Below, piece by piece: positions 1-9,830 of a stretch of 64,000 nt of DNA. Source of the DNA: Anaerolineales bacterium (GTDB taxonomy: Bacteria > Chloroflexota > Anaerolineae > Anaerolineales > Villigracilaceae); assembly GCA_030583905.1 (NCBI GenBank), contig CP129481.1, positions 2,510,136 to 2,574,135 on the forward strand. The letters run 5' to 3'. Every line of letters starts with the position of its first letter. The stretch's first letter is position 1. Under the pieces are notes generated by a model, which was not told the origin of the DNA, did no database searches, and was given only the letters and a program-made list of their open reading frames with translations. The position numbers were made by a program, and so were the translations under genes.

Positions 1-1341
1 GAATTGCGCAATCAAGTCCAGCGTCAGGTCGTGCGAGCCGATGGCAAGGATGGTCTTTTCGATCTCGTTCCGCTTGCGATACAAGCGGACTTGGATCTTC
101 TCGCCCGCTTCCATGCCCTGCGTGCCGCTCGGGATCAACGCCAGTCCATCCGCTTGGACGAGCGATGTGATCACTCCCGCCCCGCGCGAAAGTGGAGCCG
201 CAAGCAATTTCCCGCCTACTTTCCCGACCACAACCCGCACAAAGTCATCATCTCCCGCAGGCGAGACCAGTTTACGTGTGAGCGTGGCTTCTTCGGTCGG
301 CAATTCCAGCGGACGCCGTCCCAGCCACTTGGCAATGACGGGTTCGGCGAAAATATCCACGGTGAGCGCGGCAGAGACGGGATAGCCGGGGACGCCAATG
401 ATCGGTGTCAGGTGTGAGGTGTCAGGGTTCAGGTCTTCGGATTTTCGATTGATGAGACCGAGAATAACTGGATGACCGGGTCTCACCGCCACGCCATGCA
501 CCAACAATTGACCCAACTTTTCCACCACCTTGGCGGAAAAATCTTCCGCACCGGCGGAGGAGCCTGCGTTCAACAGAACCAGATCATGCGTTTGCGCGGC
601 TTGCCGAACGTTTTCACAAATGAGATCAAAGTCATCTTTTATGATCGGATAGCGGGTAGATTCGCCGCCCATTTGTCGAATTTGAGAGGCGATCACAAGC
701 GAGTTGTATTCGAGAATATCCCCCGCCTTGAGTTTCGAGCCGATCGGGACGAGTTCCGTTCCGGTCGGGATGATTGCCACCTTTGGCTTGCGCGCCACGC
801 AGATAGACTGGTGTCCCGCCGCGGCAATGGCGCCCAAATCCACGGGCTTGAGGACATGCCCGGCGGGAAGTACCAATTGCGTGGCAACGATATCCTCCCC
901 CATCGGGCGGACATGCGCCCACGGCGCAACGGCGGCGCGGATGCGGATGGATTTCGGCGCGCGGATGGCAGAGGTGATCTCGCCGTTCGCGTCCAATGAT
1001 TCGACGTTTTCGATGGGGATGACAGCATTCGACCATTCGGGCAGCGGATCGCCGGTATCCACATACTGCGCTTGCGGACCGGTGTACAAGGTCAATGGCG
1101 AGGAAGGCTGTGCGCCGCTCGTCTCCACCGCGCGGACGGCAAAACCGTCCATCGCGGAGGCGTGATAATGCGGCGACGAGATGGACGCCCAAACTGGCTC
1201 GGCAGTGACGCGCCCCAGCGCATTCTCGTCGAGCGGAATTTCTTCCACGCCGAGCGTGCGCCACAGATTCGCATCCTGCAAGGCTTCACGCAGGCGGGTT
1301 TGGGCTTGGGAAAGTGGGATGTCGTGAAGGTAGACTGACAT
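1..1341 (-). CDS. moeA: MoeA-type molybdopterin molybdenumtransferase, C-terminus off the window
   Basis: MoeA inserts molybdate into adenylylated molybdopterin in the last step of molybdenum cofactor synthesis. The 447 visible residues start MSVYLHDIPLSQAQ and carry the MoeA landmarks: the SAMDGFAVRA segment near residue 63, GTELVP, and the NAGSSAGAEDF stretch matching the usual GGxSxGxxD loop, followed by VRPGHPVILG and GVPGYPVSAA. About 420 residues is a usual MoeA length, yet the frame runs on into AIGSHDLTLDLIAQF. That resembles MoeA proteins with a fused periplasmic-binding/LysR-substrate-type domain, so a fusion of about 600 residues is likely (inference). Five 7-bp tandem units (406-440) lie inside the coding sequence, in a loop of the third quarter. 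The start is the ATG at 1341. The gene reads leftward, downstream of the aminotransferase. Confidence 0.88.
   Translation of the reverse strand, partial: MSVYLHDIPLSQAQTRLREALQDANLWRTLGVEEIPLDENALGRVTAEPVWASISSPHYHASAMDGFAVRAVETSGAQPSSPLTLYTGPQAQYVDTGDPLPEWSNAVIPIENVESLDANGEITSAIRAPKSIRIRAAVAPWAHVRPMGEDIVATQLVLPAGHVLKPVDLGAIAAAGHQSICVARKPKVAIIPTGTELVPIGSKLKAGDILEYNSLVIASQIRQMGGESTRYPIIKDDFDLICENVRQAAQTHDLVLLNAGSSAGAEDFSAKVVEKLGQLLVHGVAVRPGHPVILGLINRKSEDLNPDTSHLTPIIGVPGYPVSAALTVDIFAEPVIAKWLGRRPLELPTEEATLTRKLVSPAGDDDFVRVVVGKVGGKLLAAPLSRGAGVITSLVQADGLALIPSGTQGMEAGEKIQVRLYRKRNEIEKTILAIGSHDLTLDLIAQF
406..440. repeat. Heptanucleotide tandem ladder inside moeA
   Basis: Five consecutive 7-bp units read TGTCAGG, TGTGAGG, TGTCAGG, GTTCAGG and TCTTCGG. 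Its reverse strand unit CCTGACA also occurs in tandem at 57873-57888. The ladder stays open in the moeA frame and encodes a variable loop rich in D, T, S and P. Confidence 0.7.
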
Positions 1342-1360
1342 GAATATAAATAAAACTCCG

Positions 1361-1481
1361 CTGGTTGAGTAGCGCGAAGCGCGTATCGAAACCAGATGTT
1401 TTCAAGAAAAGTAGAATCTCATTCAACCTGCTGGTTTCGATACAACACTCGCCAAAGAACGGCTCATGTCTACTCAACCAG
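1361..1481. repeat. Dispersed palindromic repeat, family 1 (GGTTGAGTAG..TATCGAAACC), inverted pair
   Basis: Copy one (1361-1395) runs CTGGTTGAGTAG, a GC-rich core GCGCGAAGCGCG, then TATCGAAACCAG. Copy two (1431-1481) is the reverse: CTGGTTTCGATAC to CTACTCAACCAG with a different core. The outer six bases pair. The pair fills the gap between the aminotransferase stop and the moeA start. Related copies lie at 11787, 48617 and 60236. Confidence 0.8.
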
Positions 1482-1489
1482 CGGCTTTA

Positions 1490-2824
1490 CTACCCAACCC
1501 CATCCATCGCCGCGCCCAATCGCTTGACGATCTCATCCACTTCATCTTCATTGATGGAAAGCGGCGGCGAGAAGGCGAGCGTATTTCCCAGCGGACGCGA
1601 GCGCAATCCATGCGCCTCGGCGGCTTTGAAGATTTTCATTGTCGTGGCAGGGTCGGCAGTTTTGGTGGATTTATCTGAAACGATCTCCACGCCGCACACC
1701 AAGCCGAGCCCGCGCACATCACCGACGAATGGGAATTCGCTCAGCGATTGCAGACCTGCAAGCAGGCGCGCTCCCAATTCACGCGCGCGTTGCGGATAAT
1801 TCTCTTTCTCCATGATCTCGAGATTCTTCAATCCCACCGCGCACGCCATTGCATGACCCGAATAGGTATATCCGTGCATGTACGCTTCGCTGTCCGCGGC
1901 GGATTCCATCGTTTCGCGGATTTCGTCCGAGATCTGGATTCCGCCCAACTGGGCGTATCCGCTCGTGATGGCTTTGGCAAACGACAGGATGTCGGGTTTG
2001 ACGTTCCAATGTTTAAGCGCGAACCATTCCCCCGTGCGACCAAAGCCCGTGATGACTTCATCCGCGATGAAGAGGATTTCGTATTTGTCACAGATCTGCC
2101 GGACGAGCGGGAAGTAATCGTCGGGTGGAACGATCACGCCTCCGACGCCCATGACAGGCTCGGCGATGAAAGCGGCGACAGTATCGGCTCCTTCGCGCAG
2201 AATGGCGGATTCCAATTCCCGAGCCGCCGCCTGCCCGACGGTTTCCCTATCCTGCAATTGACCTTCGTAGCGATACGGATTCGGCGCGGGGATGTGTACA
2301 AATCCATCCACGGCGGGACCGAACATGGTGTGATATTTTTCCAGCCCCGTGGCAAATGTCGCGGAGAGCGTCACACCGTGATACGAGCCGCGCCGCGCAA
2401 TGACCTTGTACTTGGTCGGCTTGCCCTTGCGCTTCCAGTAATAGCGCGCGGTCTTGAACGCCGAATCATTCGCTTCCGATCCACCCGATGTGAAGAAGGT
2501 AGTGTTCAAGCCTTCGTAGGCAAAACCGGCGAGTTTGTCAGCGAGTTTTACGGAGGGCAGATTGGTCATGCCCGAAAAATTGGACGTGAACGCCAGTTCC
2601 TTCATCTGCTCGTAGGCGGCTTTGGCAAGTTCCTCGCGCCCGTATCCCGCGTTGACGTTCCACAAGCCCGCCATGCCGTCCAGGATCTTTCGCCCGTCGG
2701 TGGTATACAGCCACACGCCTTCCCCGCGCTCGATCACCAGCGGATTGGCGTGCGATTTCGGGTGATACACGGGATGTAATTGTTTTTTGTCTCTCTCGAT
2801 CCAATTTTGTGTTTGGTCGGTCAT
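1490..2824 (-). CDS. Class III PLP aminotransferase (omega-amino acid:pyruvate type)
   Basis: PLP enzyme of 444 residues in the class III aminotransferase family, which moves an amino group from an omega-amino acid or a diamine to pyruvate or another oxo acid. Landmarks: the SGGSEANDSAFK phosphate-binding segment, GSYHGVT, the IADEVITGFGRTG motif with the Asp that holds the pyridine nitrogen, and the Schiff-base Lys in LSFAKAITSGYAQLGG. The ATG at 2824 was preferred to the TTG at 2836 because GGAG lies 6 nt ahead of it. The exact donor (beta-alanine, taurine, putrescine or another) cannot be read from the sequence. It is read leftward after guaB and before moeA, with a short octamer ladder on one side and family 1 repeats on the other. 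Confidence 0.9.
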   Translation of the reverse strand: MTDQTQNWIERDKKQLHPVYHPKSHANPLVIERGEGVWLYTTDGRKILDGMAGLWNVNAGYGREELAKAAYEQMKELAFTSNFSGMTNLPSVKLADKLAGFAYEGLNTTFFTSGGSEANDSAFKTARYYWKRKGKPTKYKVIARRGSYHGVTLSATFATGLEKYHTMFGPAVDGFVHIPAPNPYRYEGQLQDRETVGQAAARELESAILREGADTVAAFIAEPVMGVGGVIVPPDDYFPLVRQICDKYEILFIADEVITGFGRTGEWFALKHWNVKPDILSFAKAITSGYAQLGGIQISDEIRETMESAADSEAYMHGYTYSGHAMACAVGLKNLEIMEKENYPQRARELGARLLAGLQSLSEFPFVGDVRGLGLVCGVEIVSDKSTKTADPATTMKIFKAAEAHGLRSRPLGNTLAFSPPLSINEDEVDEIVKRLGAAMDGVG

Positions 2825-2847
2825 GATGATCTCCAATTCTGTTGAAA

Positions 2848-2903
2848 GGTTTTCAGGTTGGAAGGTTGGAACGTTCGAACCTGCAAACTTTGAAACTTAT
2901 TAA
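2848..2903. repeat. Octanucleotide tandem ladder between guaB and aminotransferase
   Basis: Seven degenerate 8-bp steps can be read: GGTTTTCA, GGTTGGAA twice, CGTTCGAA, CCTGCAAA, CTTTGAAA and CTTATTAA. The last step contains the guaB stop codon (2900-2902). It occupies the whole spacer between the two leftward genes. Confidence 0.6.
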
Positions 2904-4339
2904 CCGAGAACTTCCACATCATGCGGACCCGATTCCCTCAGCCCTGCGCCTGTCATCCGCACAAAAATGGCTTTTTCCTGAAACTCATCGATCGTCTTCG
3001 CGCCACTGTAACTCATCCCCGATTGCAAGCCGCCGACGAGTTGAGTCAGCACCTCGCGCGCCTTGCCGCGATATGGGACTGCCGCTTCCACACCCTCGGC
3101 GACGTAATCTTCGATCTCCTCGCGCGTCAGGTCATTGCCTTCGCGCTTATTGCGTTCGATGTTGGCGGTCAACGAAGCCATCCCGCGCGATGCCTTGTAA
3201 CGATGCCCCCGGCGCGTCATGATGAGACCCGGGCTTTCGTCCGTGCCGGCGAACAGCGAGCCGATCATCACCGCGCTTGCGCCCGCCGCGATCGCCTTCG
3301 CCACATCGCCGGGGTGACGAATCCCGCCGTCCGCAACAATTGGAATCCCATACGGGCGTGCCGCCTCCGCGCACTCGATCACCGCCGTCAACTGCGGGAC
3401 TCCCGATCCCGCCACCTGCCGCGTGATGCAGATCGAACCGGGACCGACGCCGACTTTCACGCAATCCGCGCCAGCATCGATCAATCGTTTTGTCCCGTCC
3501 GCAGTCGCCACATTCCCGCCGATGATCTGCGCCTCGGGAAAATGCTTGCGGATGTTCTTCACCATTTCGATTTCCATGTGCGAATCGCCGTGGGCGATGT
3601 CCACCACAATGCAATCCGCGCCCGCCTGCAGCGCGGCTTCGACGCGCCGCATCTCCATATCCCGCACACCGACCGCCGCACCGACTGCCAGCCGTCCTTT
3701 TGCATCCTTCGTCGCCTTCGGGAACTGCGTGATCTTCATAATATCCTTGAGCGTGATCAAACCCGCCACTTTGCCGTTTTCATTTTTCAGAGGCAACTTC
3801 TCCACGCGGTATTCGTGCAGCAACCGTTCCGCTTCCTTCAAGGATGTATCCGGCGGAGCGCTGTGGACTTCGCGCGTCATAATGTCCGTTACAAGTTTAG
3901 TATCATCATGCTCGAACAACAGGTCGCGGGTTGTGACAATGCCGACCAATTTATCATCCTTATCCAGGATCAAGATCCCGCCCGTGCCGGTCTCCTCCAC
4001 CACGCGCTTCACATCGCCCACCGTGTGGTCATCCATCATCGTGATCGGCTTGTCCACCACGAACGACTCCGCCTTCTTCACCCGCTCGATCTGGCGCGTA
4101 TGCTCGGCGATCGTCATAAAACGATGGATGATCCCGATCCCGCCTTCGCGCGCCATCGCAATCGCCATCTCGCTCTCGGTCACCACATCCATGTTCGCGG
4201 AAACGATCGGCGACTGCAACGCGATTCTTTTTGTCAACCAACTCTTCGTCGAAAGCCTGCGCCGCGAATCCACATCGGAATACTGCGGCACTAACAGAAC
4301 ATCATCGTAGGTCAAAGCAACATCAGGCAAAATCTTCAT
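2900..4339 (-). CDS. guaB: IMP dehydrogenase
   Basis: Oxidises IMP to XMP with NAD, the committed step of GMP synthesis in the cytosol. The 479 residues match the usual bacterial length. The barrel begins with [15 protein letters not shown]. Two CBS domains are inserted around residues 90-210 (the [11 protein letters not shown] and [12 protein letters not shown] stretches). The active-site loop [17 protein letters not shown] holds the catalytic Cys, and [19 protein letters not shown] and [11 protein letters not shown] follow. The start is the ATG at 4339 with GGAG 5 nt upstream; an upstream in-frame ATG at 4366 falls inside a palindrome and has no ribosome site. It diverges from purB, so AMP and GMP branch genes share one short control region. 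Confidence 0.96.
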   Translation of the reverse strand: MKILPDVALTYDDVLLVPQYSDVDSRRRLSTKSWLTKRIALQSPIVSANMDVVTESEMAIAMAREGGIGIIHRFMTIAEHTRQIERVKKAESFVVDKPITMMDDHTVGDVKRVVEETGTGGILILDKDDKLVGIVTTRDLLFEHDDTKLVTDIMTREVHSAPPDTSLKEAERLLHEYRVEKLPLKNENGKVAGLITLKDIMKITQFPKATKDAKGRLAVGAAVGVRDMEMRRVEAALQAGADCIVVDIAHGDSHMEIEMVKNIRKHFPEAQIIGGNVATADGTKRLIDAGADCVKVGVGPGSICITRQVAGSGVPQLTAVIECAEAARPYGIPIVADGGIRHPGDVAKAIAAGASAVMIGSLFAGTDESPGLIMTRRGHRYKASRGMASLTANIERNKREGNDLTREEIEDYVAEGVEAAVPYRGKAREVLTQLVGGLQSGMSYSGAKTIDEFQEKAIFVRMTGAGLRESGPHDVEVLG

Positions 4340-4348
4340 ATCATCTCC

Positions 4349-4381
4349 AGACTTCCGAAGTCTCACAGACTTCGGAAGTCT
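4349..4381. promoter_or_regulatory. Two 15-bp palindromes between guaB and purB
   Basis: AGACTTCCGAAGTCT (4349-4363) and AGACTTCGGAAGTCT (4367-4381) are each palindromes with 7-bp arms around one central base. Their centres are 18 bp apart. The second overlaps the -35 zone expected for the purB -10 box at 4389. They could be operators for a shared purine regulator, or a small dispersed repeat; the two arms together also form a 13-bp hairpin. Confidence 0.55.
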
Positions 4382-4388
4382 TACGAAT

Positions 4389-4402
4389 TATAATACTTGA
4401 TG
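4389..4402 (+). promoter_or_regulatory. purB -10 box, probable leaderless start
   Basis: TATAAT at 4389-4394 ends 5 nt before the first ATG (4400) and 8 nt before the second (4403). No Shine-Dalgarno sequence fits in between, so transcription probably begins at or next to the start codon. Confidence 0.6.
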
Positions 4403-5721
4403 ATGAGTCTTCACGCGCTTTCCCCGCTGGATGGACGCTACGAGAATGAGACATCCCCCCTGCGGGACTTTTTCTCCGAATTCGCCTACCTCCGCACCCG
4501 TGCCCGCCTCGAACTGGACTTTTTATCTGCTCTTTCCAAAATGGACATTTTCCACGCTGAGGGTTTGCCAGGCTTCAAGCCTGACCTACAGACTTTCACC
4601 GAAGCCGACGCCCTGAAGATTCAGGAATACGAAAAGACCACGCGGCACGATGTCAAGGCGATTGAATATTTTTTACGCGAACGCCTCCCCGCCGAACTTC
4701 ATCCATTCATTCACTTCGGCTTGACCTCCGAAGACATCAACAACATCGCCCAGGCACTCGCCCTGCGGGATTCACGCGACCAAGTCCTGCTCCCCGCCTT
4801 GGATGAGTTGCTCACATCCCTGCGCGATTTCGCGAAAAAGCATCGCGCCCTGCCCATGCTCGCGCGGACTCACGGTCAGCCCGCCGTGCCGACCACGCTC
4901 GGGAAAGAGATTGCCGTGTACCTCGCCCGCCTGAAGACATGCCGTGACGAGATCGCAAATCACAAATTTGAAGCCAAACTGACAGGCGCCGTCGGCAATT
5001 TCAATGCCCTGCATTCCGCATTCCCAGATATTGACTGGCTCGTCTTCAGCCGCGATTTCATCCATAGCCTCGGCTTGGAACCCAACCTCGCCACAACCCA
5101 GATCCTGCCGTATGACAACTGGATTCGTTATTTCCAATCCGTTCAGGTGACCAATTCAATCTTGATTGACTACGCGCAGGATATGTGGCGATACATCAGC
5201 GACGGATGGCTGAAACAGAAAGTAATTCAAGGCGAAGTCGGGTCTTCGACCATGCCGCAGAAGGTCAATCCGATCCACTTTGAGAACGCGGAGGGCAATC
5301 TCGGTTTGGCGAACGCCCTGCTCGCCCACTTTGCACAGAAACTGGCGCTTTCCAGATTGCAACGGGACCTGTCCGATTCGACGGTTAGAAGAACGCTCGG
5401 CACGGCGCTGGGACATACCCTGCTGGCATGGACGAATATCACCAAGGGCATGTCCCGTGTGGATGCGGACGAGGAGAAAATCAAAGCAGAGTTGAACGCG
5501 CACTGGGAGGTTGTCAGCGAAGGTGCGCAGACGATTCTTCGCGCGGCAGGACGAAGTGGCGCCTACGAGACTCTCAAGTCCGAGACGAGGGGAAATCAAA
5601 TGGACAGCGGCAGGTATCGGCGCTGGGTTGAGGCGTTGGATGTGGATGAGGAAACGCGCGGGCGGCTGATGAGTCTCTCGCCGGAATCCTATATCGGGTT
5701 GGCAATTCAAATAACAGATTC

Positions 5722-7072
<1,351 letters not shown>

Positions 7073-7120
7073 AAATCCTACATATTTCCTATATGTATCC
7101 GAAAAAACGGCAGAATTAAG

Positions 7121-7129
7121 TGCTATACT
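7121..7129 (+). promoter_or_regulatory. Extended -10 box before the GlsB-like gene
   Basis: TGCTATACT reads as an extended -10 (TG, one base, TATACT) about 65 nt before the start at 7195. No convincing -35 was seen. Confidence 0.4.
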
Positions 7130-7194
7130 TTGATTGTCAATACAAATTGCCTGGAAACACTGCGGGCAAAATCCAATTTCACATGGAGGTAGAT

Positions 7195-7443
7195 ATGAAC
7201 TGGCTTATATGGATCGTCTTTGGCGCGCTCGCTGGCTGGCTCGCGAGCATTGTCATGGGCAAGAACAAGCAGATGGGCGCTCTTGCCAACATCGTGGTCG
7301 GCATCATCGGCGCCTTCATCGGCGGCTATGTGATGCAGTTTTTCGGCGCGCAGGGCGTTACAGGCTTCAACCTTCCCAGCCTGTTGGTCGCCATCCTCGG
7401 CGCAGTCATCCTGCTATTCGTGGTCGGCTTGTTCCGCCGCTGA
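7195..7443 (+). CDS. GlsB/YeaQ/YmgE-family small membrane protein
   Basis: Small membrane protein of 82 residues with the pattern of the transglycosylase-associated GlsB/YeaQ family: MNWLIWIVFGALAGWLAS, then a short positive loop (GKNKQMG), NIVVGIIGAFIGGYVM, and a last helix AILGAVILLFVVGLF. Three membrane helices rich in Gly and Ala are seen. Relatives are linked to envelope stress but their biochemistry is not established. The start at 7195 has GGAGGT five nt upstream. It is a single-gene unit with its own extended -10 box and a strong terminator. Confidence 0.85.
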   Translation: MNWLIWIVFGALAGWLASIVMGKNKQMGALANIVVGIIGAFIGGYVMQFFGAQGVTGFNLPSLLVAILGAVILLFVVGLFRR

Positions 7444-7459
7444 TCAAGCAACATTCTCA

Positions 7460-7492
7460 AAAGAGCCATGCAAATTGCATGGCTCTTTTTTT
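7460..7492 (+). terminator. Rho-independent terminator of the GlsB-like gene
   Basis: A 10-bp stem AGAGCCATGC / GCATGGCTCT with an AAATT loop is followed by a run of T. Confidence 0.88.
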
Positions 7493-7568
7493 ATCACAAA
7501 CTTCCCTTGTCTTCTTCCCTGTTTTACTCGTGACCGGCTCGTTCTCACTAAAAAATGGGCAGTCCAGT

Positions 7569-8813
7569 CTATTTGGCGGGCAGGATCTTTCCTGTCACTT
7601 CGCCGAAGCCGACGCGGTAACCGTCTCCCTGACAGTAGCCTTTCATCGTGATGGTATCGCCGTCCTGTAAAAATTTCCGCGTTTCGCCATTTGATAATTG
7701 GATCGGTTTTTCGCCGCGCCAGGTCAGTTCGAGCATCGAGCCGAAACTGTCATCGGTCGGTCCGCTGATGGTGCCTGTACCGCACAGGTCGCCTGTGCGC
7801 ATGTTACAGCCTGTGACGGTATGATGCGCGAGCATTTGCTCCATGCTCCAATACAGGTGCTTCATATTCGAGCGGCTGATGGTTTGCGCTTCGTCCATCG
7901 TCGCGGATTGCAGGGTCACTTCGAGCGTAATATCAATTCCATTTGCTGAATCAGACCGAAGATAAGGCAGAGGCGCGGGGTCTTGCTTCGGTCCATCCAC
8001 GCGGAAGGGTTCGAGCGCGCCCATCGTCACCACCCACGGAGAAATGGATGTCGCAAAGTTTTTGGCGAGGAACGGTCCGAGCGGCTGGTATTCCCATGCC
8101 TGAATGTCGCGCGCGCTCCAGTCGTTGAGCAGGACCATGCCGAAGATGTGTTCATGCGCATTTTCGATGGAGATCGGTTCGCCGAGGTCGTTGCCCGTGC
8201 CGATGAAGAAACCCATCTCCAATTCAAAATCGAGCGAGCGCGATGCGGTGAATTCAGGCGGCGCTCCCTTCGGCGCGACCTGCCCGCGCGGACGAATGAC
8301 GTCTGTGCCAGTCAGCACCACCGAACTCGCGCGCCCGTGATAACCGACGGGCAGATGCAGCCAGTTGGGCATGAGCGCGTTTTCCTTGCCGCGAAACATG
8401 ATGCCGACGTTGGTGGCATGTTCGCGCGAGGCGTAGAAATCGGTGTAATCGCCAATGACGACGGGCAAATGCATTTGGACATTTTCAACGGGGATCAGCG
8501 CCCGCAGGCGCATCGCTTCTTCCCAGACCGTGTCGCCGCCTGCGCTGAGCAGGCTGGTCAAGCGCTGACGGATTTTCTGCCACGTCTCGCGCCCCGCGGA
8601 CATGAAGCGGTTGAGGGACGCATCCGCAAAGAAGCCGTATGGCTGGTCGAATAGGTTTTGCTCGTCGAGAAAGGCGAGGTCAACGACGAAATCGCCCAGC
8701 CGCGTGCCCACGCGCGGGGACGGATTTTCCTTGGTGGAGAAAATCCCATACGGCAGGTTTTGGATGGGGAAATCGGATTCGGGAGATATGTCAATAAAGG
8801 ATTTGAGTGTCAT
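7569..8813 (-). CDS. fahA: Fumarylacetoacetase
   Basis: Hydrolyses 4-fumarylacetoacetate to fumarate and acetoacetate, the last step of tyrosine and phenylalanine breakdown through homogentisate. The 414 residues match full-length two-domain enzymes. Visible landmarks are DYTDFYASREHATNVG, with metal-binding Asp and the catalytic His, then LHLPVGYHGRASSVV, SLDFELEMGFFIG with the two metal-binding Glu, and LLNDWSARDIQAWEY. The start is the ATG at 8813, with GGAG 6 nt before it. The gene lies 29 nt behind an unknown protein (8843-9784) and probably forms an operon with it. No homogentisate dioxygenase or tyrosine aminotransferase gene is in the window. Confidence 0.95.
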   Translation of the reverse strand: MTLKSFIDISPESDFPIQNLPYGIFSTKENPSPRVGTRLGDFVVDLAFLDEQNLFDQPYGFFADASLNRFMSAGRETWQKIRQRLTSLLSAGGDTVWEEAMRLRALIPVENVQMHLPVVIGDYTDFYASREHATNVGIMFRGKENALMPNWLHLPVGYHGRASSVVLTGTDVIRPRGQVAPKGAPPEFTASRSLDFELEMGFFIGTGNDLGEPISIENAHEHIFGMVLLNDWSARDIQAWEYQPLGPFLAKNFATSISPWVVTMGALEPFRVDGPKQDPAPLPYLRSDSANGIDITLEVTLQSATMDEAQTISRSNMKHLYWSMEQMLAHHTVTGCNMRTGDLCGTGTISGPTDDSFGSMLELTWRGEKPIQLSNGETRKFLQDGDTITMKGYCQGDGYRVGFGEVTGKILPAK

Positions 8814-8842
8814 TAATTTCTCCAAAAATAATTTGGCTTGCC

Positions 8843-9784
8843 TTACAACAGCCCTAAATTCCGCAAATCTTCGCGCGGTTCGTCGAAACTGCAGCTGCCG
8901 AAGGAGGTGGCGAAGGGGCGGCTCTTCGTGATTTCCGAAGTGACTACACGTAAATCTCTCCAAACGAAGCCGTTTTCATCGAAGGTGAAATTGGCGGGGT
9001 TTTCATCTTCGAGAATGGCTTGGATCTGCGCCTGCGAAAGTCCGTGCGCTTCTGCCAAAATCCCCGCCCCGAAGACGTTGAGGAAGCCGTGCATTTTGGT
9101 TTGGACACTGTCGTTGTAGTGGCGGATGGGATGGTGAAGTCCCGCCGTGCATTTGAGCGGCACGCCCGCATCGCGGACGGATGCAATCGCCCACGCGACC
9201 TGCTCGGTGGATGGGAACGCATCCGCAGTCACGCCGCCGGTGCGGAGTTTAAAGCCGACGTGGCGGTCTTTGAGTTTACGCAGGGCGCGGATCAGATTCT
9301 CCGCTCGTGCCTGCCAGCCTTCGCCGAATGACGCTTCAAAAAAGACGGTGATGCCGTTCTTGTTGAGCATATCCGAAGCGGATTTGACGAGGTCGTGCGC
9401 CTGTGTCGCATCGGTCAACGCCGAAGATGGCAGCGCGGCTTCGAACATGTCCACGACGACGCCTGCGCCGTGCGTTTCACGAAAGGACCGGATGTCTTCG
9501 AGGTCGAGTTTGAGGTTGGCGAGGAATTCGTCCGCAGTGGCACCGCTCCGCCCGAGGGTGGTGAACGACAACATGGGAACAGAAGCAGGCATGAGCGGAG
9601 TCAGATGCGGAAGCCGTTTGGCGGGGATGACGAATCGCGCAAGCATCCACGAGTCGGGCGAGTCTTGATACTCCAGAAAGTTCTGGAAGGCTTCCTCCAA
9701 CGGTAAATTGGCGGGCGGATAGAGACCCGCGTAATCAATGATGCAGGACATGAAATGTCGAAGCGAACGTTTCGGGTCGGTCAT
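8843..9784 (-). CDS. Conserved protein of unknown function, partner of fumarylacetoacetase
   Basis: I do not recognise this 313-residue protein. It begins MTDPKRSLRHFMSCIIDYAG and is soluble, with no signal peptide or membrane helix. Runs such as ITVFFEASFGEGW, HVGFKLRTGG and VPLKCTAGLHHPIRH, each a strand ending in charged or polar residues, suggest a TIM-barrel-like alpha/beta protein, perhaps an enzyme (inference). It is probably co-transcribed with fahA, which starts 29 nt further on, so a role in aromatic amino acid breakdown or in handling a related acid is possible. The ATG at 9784 lies 7 nt after TATAAT on the minus strand and has no ribosome site. Confidence 0.75.
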   Translation of the reverse strand: MTDPKRSLRHFMSCIIDYAGLYPPANLPLEEAFQNFLEYQDSPDSWMLARFVIPAKRLPHLTPLMPASVPMLSFTTLGRSGATADEFLANLKLDLEDIRSFRETHGAGVVVDMFEAALPSSALTDATQAHDLVKSASDMLNKNGITVFFEASFGEGWQARAENLIRALRKLKDRHVGFKLRTGGVTADAFPSTEQVAWAIASVRDAGVPLKCTAGLHHPIRHYNDSVQTKMHGFLNVFGAGILAEAHGLSQAQIQAILEDENPANFTFDENGFVWRDLRVVTSEITKSRPFATSFGSCSFDEPREDLRNLGLL

Positions 9785-9830
9785 GCGGGCAATTATACCC
9801 AGCACAGGCACAAGCGGTAAAATTAGCGTT
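9785..9830. promoter_or_regulatory. Interlocked divergent leaderless promoters
   Basis: Minus strand: TATAAT at 9797-9792 ends 7 nt before the ATG at 9784. Plus strand: TAAAAT at 9818-9823 ends 7 nt before the ATG at 9831. In only 46 bp, each promoter's expected -35 zone lies on or next to the other's -10, so polymerase binding at one should hinder the other. Confidence 0.6.

Noticed and set aside
9738..9830. N-terminal extension of the D-2-hydroxyacid dehydrogenase
   Set aside because: It would overlap the divergent gene and its promoter; the family start fits the ATG at 9831.
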